Assembly: GCA_052390275.1 (NCBI GenBank)
Contig: JBQTHD010000049.1
Coordinates: 1 to 58,231, forward strand
Reading direction: 5' to 3'
Source of the DNA: JBQTHD01 sp052390275
GTDB taxonomy: Bacteria > Actinomycetota > Acidimicrobiia > Acidimicrobiales > AC-14
Length of the DNA stretch: 58,231 nucleotides
This document shows, in pieces, positions 43,281 through 52,691 of this stretch (its first letter is position 1; every line of letters starts with the position of its first letter). The notes beneath the pieces are model-generated. The model saw only the letters and a program-made list of their open reading frames with translations. It searched no databases and was not told the DNA's origin. The position numbers and the translations under genes were made by a program.

Positions 43281-44074
43281 TGGGCTCGTCCCGGGTCCGG
43301 ACCGGCGCCCTGCTCGCCGCCGTGATCCTGGCCGGCCTGGGCACCTGGGCGCTGACCACCTACGTCCGTTCGGCCGCGGCCTCCGCTCAGGCCGACCAGG
43401 AACTGGTGGGGGTTCTGATGGTGGCAGAACCGGTGAGAGCCGGGATGGGCGGGGCCGACCTGGCCGACCGGGTGCGCCGGGCCCGCGTCCCGGCCGCAAT
43501 CTTGGCCCAGGGAGCCCTTGGCAGTGTCGAGGACCTGGCGGGCAAAGTGGCGGCGGTCGATCTGGTCGCAGGCGAGCAGTTGGTCGAGGGTCGACTGCGG
43601 GCCGAAGGGGAGGCGGGAAGCCCGGTCAATCTCCCGGCCGACCGCATGGAACTCACCCTGTCCCTGGCTCCCGAACGCGCCCTGGGCGGGCGCATCCGCC
43701 CGGGAAGACGGGTGAGCGTGCTCGCCTCCTTCTCCGGTGGCCCCGACCAGGCGGCCCGGACCGAGGTGGTGGGCCGCGACGTCCTGGTCACCGCCGTCCA
43801 GACCCCGGAGCGGCTGGGATTCGGCTCCGGCATAGAGGACTCCGAAGCCGATCCCGACCCGGTACCCCCCGGTGAGGTCCTCATCACCTTGGCTCTGGAG
43901 CCAGCCGCGGTGGAGCGGGTGGTCTTCGCCAGCGAACACGGCGGGGTCTGGTTGGCCGGGGGCGGCGGCGCCGCAGCGGGCGCAGCCGCCCCACCTGGCC
44001 CATCGCCCGAGACGGCCGCGAGCCCAGGCGCCGATTCCCCTCCGGCCGCCTCTGTGGGCGGGGAAAGACGATGA
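43280..44074 (+). CDS. cpaB: SAF-domain pilus assembly protein (CpaB/RcpC)
   Basis: This 264-aa protein has an N-terminal membrane helix (GALLAAVILAGLGTWALT), a SAF domain (ARVPAAILAQGALGSVEDLA, then VDLVAGEQLVEGRL), an RcpC-like part (RIRPGRRVSVLASF, EVLITLALEPAAVERVVFA) and a Pro/Ala tail. It overlaps neighbours on both sides by 1-4 bp, so it is tightly coupled. Confidence 0.85.
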   Translation: MGSSRVRTGALLAAVILAGLGTWALTTYVRSAAASAQADQELVGVLMVAEPVRAGMGGADLADRVRRARVPAAILAQGALGSVEDLAGKVAAVDLVAGEQLVEGRLRAEGEAGSPVNLPADRMELTLSLAPERALGGRIRPGRRVSVLASFSGGPDQAARTEVVGRDVLVTAVQTPERLGFGSGIEDSEADPDPVPPGEVLITLALEPAAVERVVFASEHGGVWLAGGGGAAAGAAAPPGPSPETAASPGADSPPAASVGGERR

Positions 44075-45375
44075 ACCGAATCCTGTTGGCCACCCCGGAC
44101 GCTGCCTTCGAGGACCGGATCCGCCGGGCTCTGAACACCACCTCCAACTATTCGCTCCTGTGCTGGCCCACCGGCATGGTCGGCTCCCGCCCCGACCTCC
44201 TCGCCCCCCTCCTTCGGGAAGAACCTGACGTTGTCGTCCTGGGCCCGGGGCTGGGCACCCAGGCGGCCCTGGAGATGGCCGAGGCTTTCCGGCAGACCCG
44301 CCCGGCCACGAACGTGGTGGTCGTGGGCGAGGCCACGGGGGCCATGCTCACCCGGGCACGGGCCGCCGGCGTCCGGGAGTTCATCGCCACTGACGCCGAC
44401 CAGGCTTCGATAGCCGAGGTACTTGGGCGAAGCCTCTCGCCCACCGGACCCCGCGGCTGGGAGGCTGATTCACCTCAGGATGTTGCAGCCCCGGACCTGT
44501 ACACCACCGATCTCGGGGACGCCCACGGGCGGGTCGTTGTTGTCCTGTCCCCCAAAGGGGGGGCGGGAAAGACCACGGTCGCCACCAATCTGGCCGTGGG
44601 CCTGGCCCGCTTGGGGGACGGCCCGGTGGCGTTGGTCGACCTGGATCTGGCCTTTGGGGACGTCGCCGGCTCCCTCAACCTCGACCCGGCGCTGACCATG
44701 GCCCATCTGGCCGGCATCGCCGCAGGGGGCGAGCCGGCCGGTTCTCCGGCGGCCACGACCATCAAGCTCCACCTGACCCGCCACCGCAGCGGCCTCTATG
44801 CCCTCTGCGCCCCTGACGCGCCCGGAGCGGCGGAGGGCGTGTCCCCCGCCGACGTCAGTCACGTCTTGGCGGTGCTGGCCGGCCAGTTCGCCCAGGTCGT
44901 GGTCGACACCGCCTCGGGTCTGGACGAGGTGGCTCTCAGCGCCCTCGAGATGGCCACCGACCAGGTGATGGTGGCCACCACCGAGGTGCCCACCATCCGC
45001 AGCCTCCACAAGGCCATGGTGGCGCTGGATCAGGTGGGCCTGGGGAGCGTGCGCCGCCACCTGGTACTCAACCGGGCCACCGGCTGGGGCGGGGTGAGCA
45101 GGCGGGACCTGGAGATTTCGCTCAGATCGAAGGTGGACGTGGCCATCCCCACCTCCAGCGCCCTGGCCCGCTCGGTCAACGAAGGGCGCCCCCTGCTCGG
45201 CAGCGACATCCGGTCGGCATCGGCCAGACCCCTGGTGCAGCTTGTCCACCGCTGCCTCGCCCCCGGCACACCGCCAGGGGCTCGCCCACCCGGCCCTCGC
45301 CGGCCCTCGCCGTCGTCGAGGACGCCGGTGGGCGCTCCGGCGCCCCCGCCGCTGGCCCGACTCCGCCGCCGGTGA
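44071..45375 (+). CDS. cpaE: Tad pilus localisation ATPase (CpaE/TadZ)
   Basis: This 434-aa protein has an atypical receiver-like N-terminal domain (RILLATPDAAFEDRI, then VVVLGPGLG) and a MinD/ParA-type ATPase: deviant Walker A LSPKGGAGKTTVATN, VALVDLDLAFGDVAGSL and VVVDTASGLDE. TadZ proteins place the pilus machine in the cell. The start overlaps cpaB by 4 bp (ATGA). Confidence 0.9.
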   Translation: MNRILLATPDAAFEDRIRRALNTTSNYSLLCWPTGMVGSRPDLLAPLLREEPDVVVLGPGLGTQAALEMAEAFRQTRPATNVVVVGEATGAMLTRARAAGVREFIATDADQASIAEVLGRSLSPTGPRGWEADSPQDVAAPDLYTTDLGDAHGRVVVVLSPKGGAGKTTVATNLAVGLARLGDGPVALVDLDLAFGDVAGSLNLDPALTMAHLAGIAAGGEPAGSPAATTIKLHLTRHRSGLYALCAPDAPGAAEGVSPADVSHVLAVLAGQFAQVVVDTASGLDEVALSALEMATDQVMVATTEVPTIRSLHKAMVALDQVGLGSVRRHLVLNRATGWGGVSRRDLEISLRSKVDVAIPTSSALARSVNEGRPLLGSDIRSASARPLVQLVHRCLAPGTPPGARPPGPRRPSPSSRTPVGAPAPPPLARLRRR

Positions 45376-46742
45376 AGCTGGGTGAGCGGTTGGCCGCGGC
45401 CGGCCGGTCGGGTCCTGGCGCCGTCCCCGCTCGGCCCGCCGCCGCTCGGCCCGCCGGCGCCCCGACCGATGTCCAGCCGGAGACCGGGCGGCCCCGAGCC
45501 AGCCGGCCGGGGCTGGGTCAACCCCTGGAGACCCTCAAGGGCCGTGCTCGTGACCGGCTCTACGCCCGGCTGGGCAGCAGGCTCTACGACGCGGACCTCG
45601 ACGAGACCCAGTTGGCAGCGCTGGTGGAAAGCGAGCTTTCCCGGGCTTTCGCGGCCGAGCCCTTTCCGCTCAGCGAGGGAGAACGCCGGGTCCTGGTTGA
45701 ACAGGTGACGGTGGACGTCATGGGCTACGGACCCCTGGCCGGCCTCCTGGCCGATCCGTCGGTCAGCGAGATCATGGTCAACGGCACCGGATCCATCTAC
45801 GTCGAACGGGGCGGCCTTTTGGCCCGCACGCCACTTCGGTTCTCGACCGCCGAACACGCCCGTCGGGTCATCGAGCGCATGGCCGCCCAGGTCGGCCGCC
45901 GGATCGACGAGTCCTCCCCCATGGTCGATGCCCGCCTGGCCGACGGGTCCCGGCTGAACGCGGTGATCCCCCCGTTGGCCGTGGACGGCCCGGTCCTGAC
46001 CATCAGGCGGTTCCCGGCCCAACCCCTGGGGGTGGACTACCTGGTGTCGGTGGGCACGCTGACCGCGGAGTTGGTCACTCTGCTGGCCGCCTGCGTGGCC
46101 GGCCGGTTGAACATCATCATCAGCGGGGGTACCGGCACCGGCAAGACCACCCTGCTCAACGTCCTGTCGTCCTTCGTCGGCCCCGGCGAACGGATCGTGA
46201 CCATCGAGGACGCGGTCGAACTTCGTCTCCGCCAGGACCACGTGGTCCGCCTGGAAAGCCGCCCGGCCAACATCGAGGGCCGGGGCGAGGTCAACATTCG
46301 CGACCTGGTTCGCAACGCCCTGCGGATGCGCCCGGACCGGATCATCGTGGGCGAGGTTCGCGGCGGGGAGGCCCTGGACATGCTCCAGGCCATGAACACC
46401 GGCAACGACGGTTCCCTCAGCACCGTTCACGCCAACTCCCCGGCCGATGCCCTGTCCCGGGTGGAGACCATGGTGCTCATGGGCGGGGTGGACCTGCCGT
46501 CGCGAGCCATCCGTGAGCAGATGGCCTCGGCCTTCGATCTGGTCATCCAGTTGACCCGCACCGCCGATGGTGGCCGCCGGGTCAGCCGGGTCTGTGAGGT
46601 GGTGGGAATGGCCGCGCACGGGGTGGAGATGGCCGACCTCTTCGTGACCGATCCCGCCACGGGCCATCTTGCGGCCACAGGACACGAGCCCGGGTTCGCA
46701 CCCCGTCTGGCCGGTCGAGGGGTGACCATCGGGTGGGGCTGA
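45372..46742 (+). CDS. cpaF: Tad secretion ATPase (CpaF/TadA)
   Basis: This 456-aa type II/IV secretion ATPase carries PLAGLLADPSVSEIMVNG, Walker A IISGGTGTGKTTLLNV, the Asp box IVTIEDAVELRL, RPDRIIVGEVRGGEALDMLQ, and STVHANSPADALSRVETM. It powers pilus assembly at the inner membrane face. GTG 45372 overlaps the cpaE stop by 4 bp. Confidence 0.95.
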   Translation: MKLGERLAAAGRSGPGAVPARPAAARPAGAPTDVQPETGRPRASRPGLGQPLETLKGRARDRLYARLGSRLYDADLDETQLAALVESELSRAFAAEPFPLSEGERRVLVEQVTVDVMGYGPLAGLLADPSVSEIMVNGTGSIYVERGGLLARTPLRFSTAEHARRVIERMAAQVGRRIDESSPMVDARLADGSRLNAVIPPLAVDGPVLTIRRFPAQPLGVDYLVSVGTLTAELVTLLAACVAGRLNIIISGGTGTGKTTLLNVLSSFVGPGERIVTIEDAVELRLRQDHVVRLESRPANIEGRGEVNIRDLVRNALRMRPDRIIVGEVRGGEALDMLQAMNTGNDGSLSTVHANSPADALSRVETMVLMGGVDLPSRAIREQMASAFDLVIQLTRTADGGRRVSRVCEVVGMAAHGVEMADLFVTDPATGHLAATGHEPGFAPRLAGRGVTIGWG

Positions 46743-46803
46743 GTGCTGTGCTGGCGTCGCACGCCTTCCTGGAGTCCAGCGCCGCGCTGGCGCCGACTCC
46801 ATC

Positions 46804-47919
46804 GTGGAGTCCGAGGCCGTGTTCGAGTTGAACGCCGTGCTGGCGGATTCGATCAAGGGGGGTGTGCTGCCCCCGAAGCAACTGCTGTGGGTTGGGGCCT
46901 TGGCCTGGTTCGTCGCCCTCGTACTGGCGCTGACCGCTGCCTTATCCCGCCGGCCCGTCCACGCACTGACGCCCACCGGACCCCGCCAAGGCGAGGGCCG
47001 CCGGTCGCTGCTTGGGGGGCGGGTATCGGGGTTCGTGTGGATTCGAGCGGTGGCCATGGCCGAACGGCTGCTGGCGTCGGGCCCGATGCAGCCATCTTCG
47101 GGCCGGCCAAGCCGTCATCGCGGGCCGACCGGTAGCGGGCCGACGCATCGCGTAAGCCCGGGTCATTCCTTGGCGATGGGCCGGGCCGACCGGTGGCGTC
47201 TGGGGCTGGAGCGGGCCGGGATCCGCCGGCCAGCCGAGGAGGCGGTGGCGCTGGTTCTCGGGGTTGGCGGTCTCGTGGTGGTGACCGGATGGTGGCTGGG
47301 TGGGCCGGCCGCAGGGTTGTTGGCCGGCGCCGGCGGCTGGGTCGTCGCCCGGGCGGGTCTGCGCCGGGCCACCGCTCGCCGTCGCGGCCAGATCGCCGAT
47401 CAGTTGGGCGAGGCACTGGCTCTGCTGTCGGGCAACCTGCGGGTGGGGCACAGCCTCCTTCCCGCATTGGAGATCGTCGGCCGGGAAGGACCGGCGCCGG
47501 TCGCCGAGGAGTTCGCCCGGGTGGCGGCGGAGATCCGGCTGGGGCGCGACATCGAGGTCTCCCTGGCCGCCATGGGGGATCGGGTCGACCACGACGATCT
47601 TCGTTGGGTGATGGATGCGGTGGCCATCCATCGCCAGGTCGGCGGGGACCTGGCCGAGTTGCTGGATCGGGTGGGGGAGACGCTGCGGGCACGGGGGGAA
47701 CTGCGCCGCCAGGTTCAGGTGCTGACCGCCGACGGCCGACTGTCGGCAGCCGTCATGTTCGCCCTACCCCTGGTGGGGGCGGGCGCGCTGCAACTGGTGA
47801 GCCCGGGGTATCTCGAGCCCCTGTCCCGGGGACCGGGGCCGACCGTGGTCGGCCTGAGCGCAGTCCTCATGGTCGCCGGTGCGTTCTGGATGCGCCGTCT
47901 GGTCAGGCCCTTCTTCTGA
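46804..47919 (+). CDS. tadB: Tad inner-membrane platform protein (TadB)
   Basis: This 371-aa protein has the T2SSF domain: DQLGEALALLSGNLRVGHSL, VAAEIRLGRDIEVSLAAMG, VMDAVAIHRQVGGDLAELLD. Hydrophobic segments lie at about 27-50, 140-185 and 310-365. GTG 46804 starts it after a 61-bp gap that itself shows near-repeats (CTGGAGTCC, GTGGAGTCC). The N-terminal ~120 residues are extended relative to many TadB proteins. Confidence 0.85.
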   Translation: MESEAVFELNAVLADSIKGGVLPPKQLLWVGALAWFVALVLALTAALSRRPVHALTPTGPRQGEGRRSLLGGRVSGFVWIRAVAMAERLLASGPMQPSSGRPSRHRGPTGSGPTHRVSPGHSLAMGRADRWRLGLERAGIRRPAEEAVALVLGVGGLVVVTGWWLGGPAAGLLAGAGGWVVARAGLRRATARRRGQIADQLGEALALLSGNLRVGHSLLPALEIVGREGPAPVAEEFARVAAEIRLGRDIEVSLAAMGDRVDHDDLRWVMDAVAIHRQVGGDLAELLDRVGETLRARGELRRQVQVLTADGRLSAAVMFALPLVGAGALQLVSPGYLEPLSRGPGPTVVGLSAVLMVAGAFWMRRLVRPFF

Positions 47920-47956
47920 TGTCGGCTGCCACTTGTCCAGCAGCCCCGATTCGCTG

Positions 47957-48859
47957 ATGGCGCCTTCGTCCCTTCTGTCCGTCGGGGTGGCTGCCCTGGT
48001 GGTGGCCGGGCTGCTGTGCGTGGTGGCCGAGGCGGGCCGCCGCCGGGCCGCCGCCGCCCGTCGTCATCTGATGGCCGACCTGGACCCGCAACCGTCCCAG
48101 CGTCAACGGGCTACCACACCGCGAGGTCTGGCCGGCCTGGCCAAACTGGGCCAACTGATGGCTCCCGGGAGCATGACCCGAGCGCTGGAGCGCCAGGTCG
48201 TCCTGGCCGGATCGCCTCGAGGTTGGTCGTTGGACCACTACCACGGAATCCGGGCGGGCCTGGTGATGGCGGTGGGGGCGTTGGGTTGGTGGTGGCTGGC
48301 GGCGTCACCCGGGACCGGGACGTTGTTGCGGGTGCTGGGGCTGCTGTCCGCCGCCTGGCTGCTGCCTGACGTCGTGATCCGCCGCCAGGCCGAGTCCCGG
48401 CAATTGGCCATTCGCAACCAACTGCCCGACGTGCTCGACCAACTCACCATCGCCGTCGAGGCGGGGATGGCCTTCGAGGCCGCGGTGGCCCTGGCCGCCT
48501 CGGGGGGGCGGGGTCCACTTACCCGGGAGTTGTCCCGTTGTCGCCAGGATCTGGAGCTCGGCCTGCCCCGGCGGGCCGCCCTGCGAGGCCTGGCGGAGCG
48601 CACCGACGTGGCCGAGTTGCGGCGGTTCGTGTTGACCGCCGGCCAGGCCGAGGATCTGGGAGTACCTATCGCCCGCGCCCTCCGGTCGCAGGCGGCGGAG
48701 CTGCGAGTAGCGCGGCGTCAACTGGCCGAGGAGCGGGCCCAGAAGTTGCCGGTGAAGCTGATATTCCCCCTGGTGGTCTGTGTCCTGCCCGCCCTGTTCC
48801 TACTGGTCATCACCCCGGCCATCGTGCGGCTCACCTCTGGAGAGTTGTTCGGCCTCTGA
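47957..48859 (+). CDS. tadC: Tad inner-membrane platform protein (TadC)
   Basis: This 300-aa partner of TadB has a T2SSF domain (RNQLPDVLDQLTIAVEAGMA, LERTDVAELRRF-like segment) and C-terminal helices (PLVVCVLPALFLLVITPAIV). It ends the operon. No prepilin peptidase gene is found in the window, so processing must rely on one encoded elsewhere. Confidence 0.85.
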   Translation: MAPSSLLSVGVAALVVAGLLCVVAEAGRRRAAAARRHLMADLDPQPSQRQRATTPRGLAGLAKLGQLMAPGSMTRALERQVVLAGSPRGWSLDHYHGIRAGLVMAVGALGWWWLAASPGTGTLLRVLGLLSAAWLLPDVVIRRQAESRQLAIRNQLPDVLDQLTIAVEAGMAFEAAVALAASGGRGPLTRELSRCRQDLELGLPRRAALRGLAERTDVAELRRFVLTAGQAEDLGVPIARALRSQAAELRVARRQLAEERAQKLPVKLIFPLVVCVLPALFLLVITPAIVRLTSGELFGL

Positions 48860-48984
48860 GGCATCGGTCCTGGCGGGGTGTTCCCGTCTGGCAGTATGAG
48901 CAGGTCGCGAACTTGGGCGACGGTGTGCCGGGAAGCCTGGTCGGCAAAGCTTTCGATCGTCGACCCCGAAAGGCATTCCTCACT

Positions 48985-50361
48985 ATGGCCACTCGGCCCT
49001 CTCCCTTGCCTGAGCCGACTTCGCCTGAGCCGACTTCGCCTGAGCCGATCTCGCCCACCATCGCCGACGCCACCGTTGCGCCCGGTCAGGGGGCCGCCGC
49101 CCCCACCCGCCGCCTGCCCCGGATGGTGCGGGAGTTCCTGGCCACCGAGGCCGCCGGTGGGGTGGTGGTTCTGGTGGCCGCTCTGGTGGCGGTGGCCTGG
49201 GCCAACTCCCCGTGGCGCGGTGGGTACGCCCGGCTGTGGGCGGTCGAGTTGGGATTCCAGGTGGGGCCGTTTTCCCTGACCGAGGACCTGCGCCACTGGA
49301 TCAACGACGCGGCCATGGCCCTGTTCTTCTTCGTGGTCGGCCTGGAGATCAAGCGGGAGATTGTCCACGGCGAGCTGCGACAGTTCCGGGTTGCGGCCCT
49401 TCCCATCCTCGCCGCCGTCGGCGGAATGCTGATTCCCGCCAGCATCTATCTGGCCGTGGCCGGCGGGGAGGCATCGAGGGGTTGGGGGGTGCCCATGGCC
49501 ACCGACATCGCCTTCGCCGTTGGGGTGCTGGCGCTGCTGGGTCCCCGGGTGCCCACCGCCTTGAAGCTGTTCCTGTTGACGCTGGCCATCGTCGACGACA
49601 TCGGCGCCATCGGGGTGATCGCCGTCTTCTACAGCGACGACGTGGCTCTTCGGTTCCTGCTGGCTGCCGGGGTCCTGATTCTGGTGATGCTGGCCCTGCG
49701 GCGGTTGCGGGTGGTGTGGCTCGTTCCGTTTCTGATCCTGGGCGCCGGCGTGTGGCTGATGACCCTGCTGTCGGGCGTGCATGCCACCATCGCAGGCGTC
49801 ACCCTGGGCCTGTTGGCGCCTGCCACCCCGTTGGCTGCAGCCAGCACTGCCCGGGAGTGGGCCATGGACCTGGGCGACGAACCGTCGCCGGCGGAGTTGG
49901 GGACCATGGTCAAGCTGGCCAAGGACTCGATGTCCACCGCCGAGCGCCTGGAGCACCGCCTCCACCCCTGGACCAGCTTCGCTGTTGTCCCGGCCTTCGC
50001 CCTGGCCAACGCCGGGGTGGCCTTCGGTAGCAGTGGCCAAGGCGCCGCCGGTCTGGCCTCGGTGTCGGTAGCGGTGGTGCTGGGTCTGGTCCTGGGCAAG
50101 ACCATCGGGATCGCCGGCTTTTCCTGGATGGCGGTCCGGGTGGGTCTGGCCCGTCTTCCCGAGGGGACAACCTGGCCGATGATCGTGGGCGTCAGCGCTC
50201 TCGGAGGCATCGGCTTCACCGTGTCCCTCTTCATCGCCGAGTTGGCCTTCGCCCCCGGACCGGTGCAGGACGCGGCCAAGGTTGGCATCCTGCTCGCCTC
50301 CGTCGCCGCCGCCCTCCTCGGAACCCTCCTCCTGCGCCGAGCCCTGGCCAGCGCCAGGTAA
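48985..50361 (+). CDS. nhaA: Na+/H+ antiporter NhaA
   Basis: This 458-aa antiporter has FLATEAAGGVVVLVAALVAV, MALFFFVVGLEIKREIV, MATDIAFAVG and the paired transport aspartates in AIVDDIGAIGV, with about twelve helices. It exports sodium in exchange for protons. The N-terminus has three PEPTS-type repeats encoded by a 15-bp tandem repeat (about 49009-49050). ATG 48985 is the first in-frame ATG and follows no strong ribosome site. Confidence 0.93.
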   Translation: MATRPSPLPEPTSPEPTSPEPISPTIADATVAPGQGAAAPTRRLPRMVREFLATEAAGGVVVLVAALVAVAWANSPWRGGYARLWAVELGFQVGPFSLTEDLRHWINDAAMALFFFVVGLEIKREIVHGELRQFRVAALPILAAVGGMLIPASIYLAVAGGEASRGWGVPMATDIAFAVGVLALLGPRVPTALKLFLLTLAIVDDIGAIGVIAVFYSDDVALRFLLAAGVLILVMLALRRLRVVWLVPFLILGAGVWLMTLLSGVHATIAGVTLGLLAPATPLAAASTAREWAMDLGDEPSPAELGTMVKLAKDSMSTAERLEHRLHPWTSFAVVPAFALANAGVAFGSSGQGAAGLASVSVAVVLGLVLGKTIGIAGFSWMAVRVGLARLPEGTTWPMIVGVSALGGIGFTVSLFIAELAFAPGPVQDAAKVGILLASVAAALLGTLLLRRALASAR

Positions 50362-50544
50362 CCATCGCCGGCGTCGGCGGGAGAGGGAAGCCAGACCGAT
50401 GGCGGGGCCAACGCCTTGTCGGAGTGTTGAGGGCCTGCCGTAGGTGCTCGAGCAACCAGTTGCCCCTTGACCGGGAGCCGACTCCCAGTTCTACGGTGGA
50501 CGGATGGCTAGAAACACACTCTCCGTCTCAGAACTGGCCAGGCA

Positions 50545-50985
50545 GTCGGGGACCAGTTCGCCTACTCGATGGCCTTCATCGGCTACGGAAACGTTACGGC
50601 CGAGGCCGACCAACTGCGTACCCGATACAAGGATGTCGGCACGCCCAGCGCCAGCGCGAGCTTCAGTGCCAACTGGGGCTGGCCGGCAGCGGCATCGGGT
50701 AGCACGGTCGTTGGCTCGAGAACGGGCCTCAACTTTTCGGCGCTGGCCGCGGCACAGCTGATCGAGCCCGACCTTCAGACCCGCAAGAACCAGCTCTACG
50801 ACATGCAGGAAATCATTGCGAGCGAGGTCCCAAGCATTCCGCTGTACGTGCCTTTCTCCACCATCTTCTACCCGAGGGGCGGGTTCTCGGCCTGGTACGC
50901 CACGCCGGGGGGTACGCCACCCGGCCCGCCCGGGTTTATCAACAAGCACGTCCTGATTTCGGGCAAGCAGTTCGGTCTTCCGTAA
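50545..50985 (+). pseudogene. 3' fragment of an ABC-transporter substrate-binding protein (family 5)
   Basis: The frame holds the C-terminal part of a peptide/nickel-type solute-binding protein: RKNQLYDMQEIIASEVPSIP, then LYVPFSTIFYPRGGFSAW. The signal peptide and about 400 N-terminal residues are missing. A permease gene of the matching class follows after 139 bp, so this is the remains of a dpp/opp-like operon. Confidence 0.65.
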
Positions 50986-51124
50986 GTCAGTCATGTCCCG
51001 CCACCGGCGGTAGCTGGAGCCGGTGGCGGGACCCATGCCCTGTCGGAGAACGCCATTGACAATCTCGATTCGGGGATAGACCGCTGATGTTTCCAACGAC
51101 GCGATCCATGGTCGGGCCCCGAGG

Positions 51125-52168
51125 ATGAGCGTGGGAGTCACCACCCGTTCGGGCGGACCCGAGGCTGAGCGGGAATCGCAGATGCGGCGATCGATCCATG
51201 ATCAACCGGAGCGCGCCCCGGGCGGTGGCCAAACTCTCCGGGTGGCCCGCCGCAGCCGGTTCCGGCTGGTCGGCGGTTACCTGGTCACCGTCTTCCTGTT
51301 GGCCACCGTGATCTTTGCCCTTCCCCGAGCGCTTCCGGGCGATCCCCTGGTCGCTCTGATCGACGACACGAACCTTCCCGACCCCGCCGCTCGCCAGGCT
51401 CTGGTTGAGGCCTACGGGCTGGATGGAACGGTTGGAGAGCAGTATCTGCGCTACTGGGTTCGGCTGTTTCACGGCGACCTCGGCTACTCGATCCACAACA
51501 GCCAACCGGTGTCCCAGTTGCTGCGAACCAACCTGCCCTGGACCCTGCTGCTCACCGGGGCAGCGCTGACCCTGTCGACGGTCATCGCCTACCGGGCCGG
51601 GGTGGCGGCGGCTTGGCGCAAGGGGTCCTCTTCCGATCGCGCCTACCAGGTGGCGAGCACGATCCTGAGAGCCGTGCCGGAGTACGCGCTCGGAACGGGC
51701 CTGGTCATCGTTCTGGGGGTGATAGTGCGCGCTTTCCCAATCTCAGGAGGCTTCACCCCGTTCATGGACACAGCCCCGTTGTGGTCCAAGGCCCTCGACA
51801 CAGCACGGCATCTCGTGCTGCCGCTGACAGCACTGACCCTCGGCCTCCTTGGTTCCAAGTTCTTGATCGTCAGGACCATGACAATCGGCGTACTCGGCCA
51901 GGACCACATGCTGGCAGCGCGGGCCAAGGGCTTGCCGGAGGATCTTCAGAAGCGCCGCCACGCCGGCAAGGCAGCGCTTCTCCCGTATCTGAACCTGGTG
52001 GGGATGCAGGCCGGAATAGCTGTCGGCGGCGCCACCTTTATTCAGGAGGTTTTTGCCTACCCTGGCTTGGGCCGATTGATGTCGACCGCGGTCATCACCA
52101 GGGATTATGCCCTTATCGAAGGGCTGCGAGAGGACCTGCGAGAACGGCTGTTCGGAGAGGCGGCCTGA
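51125..52168 (+). CDS. DppB-type ABC transporter permease with aberrant C-terminus
   Basis: This 347-aa protein has the class features LVTVFLLATVIFALPRALPG DP (one region), YGLDGTVGEQYLRY, GDLGYSIHNSQPV, and the EAA-like loop MLAARAKGLPE. It ends FAYPGLGRLMSTAVITRDYA, then an Arg-rich tail where homologues have a last membrane helix. The partner permease, ATPases and full binding protein are absent. It is probably non-functional. Confidence 0.65.
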   Translation: MSVGVTTRSGGPEAERESQMRRSIHDQPERAPGGGQTLRVARRSRFRLVGGYLVTVFLLATVIFALPRALPGDPLVALIDDTNLPDPAARQALVEAYGLDGTVGEQYLRYWVRLFHGDLGYSIHNSQPVSQLLRTNLPWTLLLTGAALTLSTVIAYRAGVAAAWRKGSSSDRAYQVASTILRAVPEYALGTGLVIVLGVIVRAFPISGGFTPFMDTAPLWSKALDTARHLVLPLTALTLGLLGSKFLIVRTMTIGVLGQDHMLAARAKGLPEDLQKRRHAGKAALLPYLNLVGMQAGIAVGGATFIQEVFAYPGLGRLMSTAVITRDYALIEGLREDLRERLFGEAA

Positions 52169-52200
52169 GGGGTCGGTTGCCTTCTTGTCGACCGGCGGCC

Positions 52201-52551
52201 TTAGTCGAGGATTCGGCGGAGGCCGGCGACTGATTCGGGGACGGCGCGGTACCAGACCCAACGACCGCGGCGTTCGCCGGTGATGAGACCGGCCGCGGCC
52301 AGGATCTTCAAATGGTGGGAGACCGTGGGTTGAGACCGACCCAGCGGTTCCACCAACTGACAAACACAGACCTCGCCGGATGGGGCCGAGGCCACCAGGC
52401 TGAGGAGGCGGAGCCGGACCGGCTCGGCCAGCACTCCCAGCACCCCGGCAAGGTTTTCTGCTTCGCCCTGGGTCAACGGTTCGGCGAGCACGCCGGCGGA
52501 GCACTCCATGTCATCGCCGAAAGGGCCGGTGGCGACGGCTGAGTCACCCAT
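52201..52551 (-). CDS. arsR: ArsR-family metalloregulator
   Basis: This 116-aa winged-helix repressor has the As(III)-type cysteine pair in EVCVCQLVEPL next to the recognition helix (QPTVSHHLKIL), and GRWVWYRAVP as wing. Another Cys lies near the N-terminus (DDMECSAG). It should release the divergent ars genes on binding arsenite or antimonite. The shared promoter holds four 18-bp repeats. Confidence 0.9.
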   Translation of the reverse strand: MGDSAVATGPFGDDMECSAGVLAEPLTQGEAENLAGVLGVLAEPVRLRLLSLVASAPSGEVCVCQLVEPLGRSQPTVSHHLKILAAAGLITGERRGRWVWYRAVPESVAGLRRILD

Positions 52552-52568
52552 CGGGTGAACATTGGGCT

Positions 52569-52640
52569 ACTCGTATCGATATCCACCGATCAATCGATAG
52601 GATCCGATACATCGACAAGGTCCTATGCATCGACGCCCCG
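52569..52640. promoter_or_regulatory. Four 18-bp repeats in the arsR-aquaporin promoter
   Basis: ATCGAT, ATCGAT, ATCGAC and ATCGAC recur at 52575, 52593, 52611 and 52629, inside units of 18 bp beginning at 52569, 52587, 52605 and 52623. The region is less GC-rich than its surroundings. It is a likely ArsR operator, though canonical ArsR sites are single dyads. Confidence 0.55.
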
Positions 52641-52691
52641 CGGCGTAACCTGAACGGACCCTTCGGCAGCGACCGACTCGGAGCGGACTGA

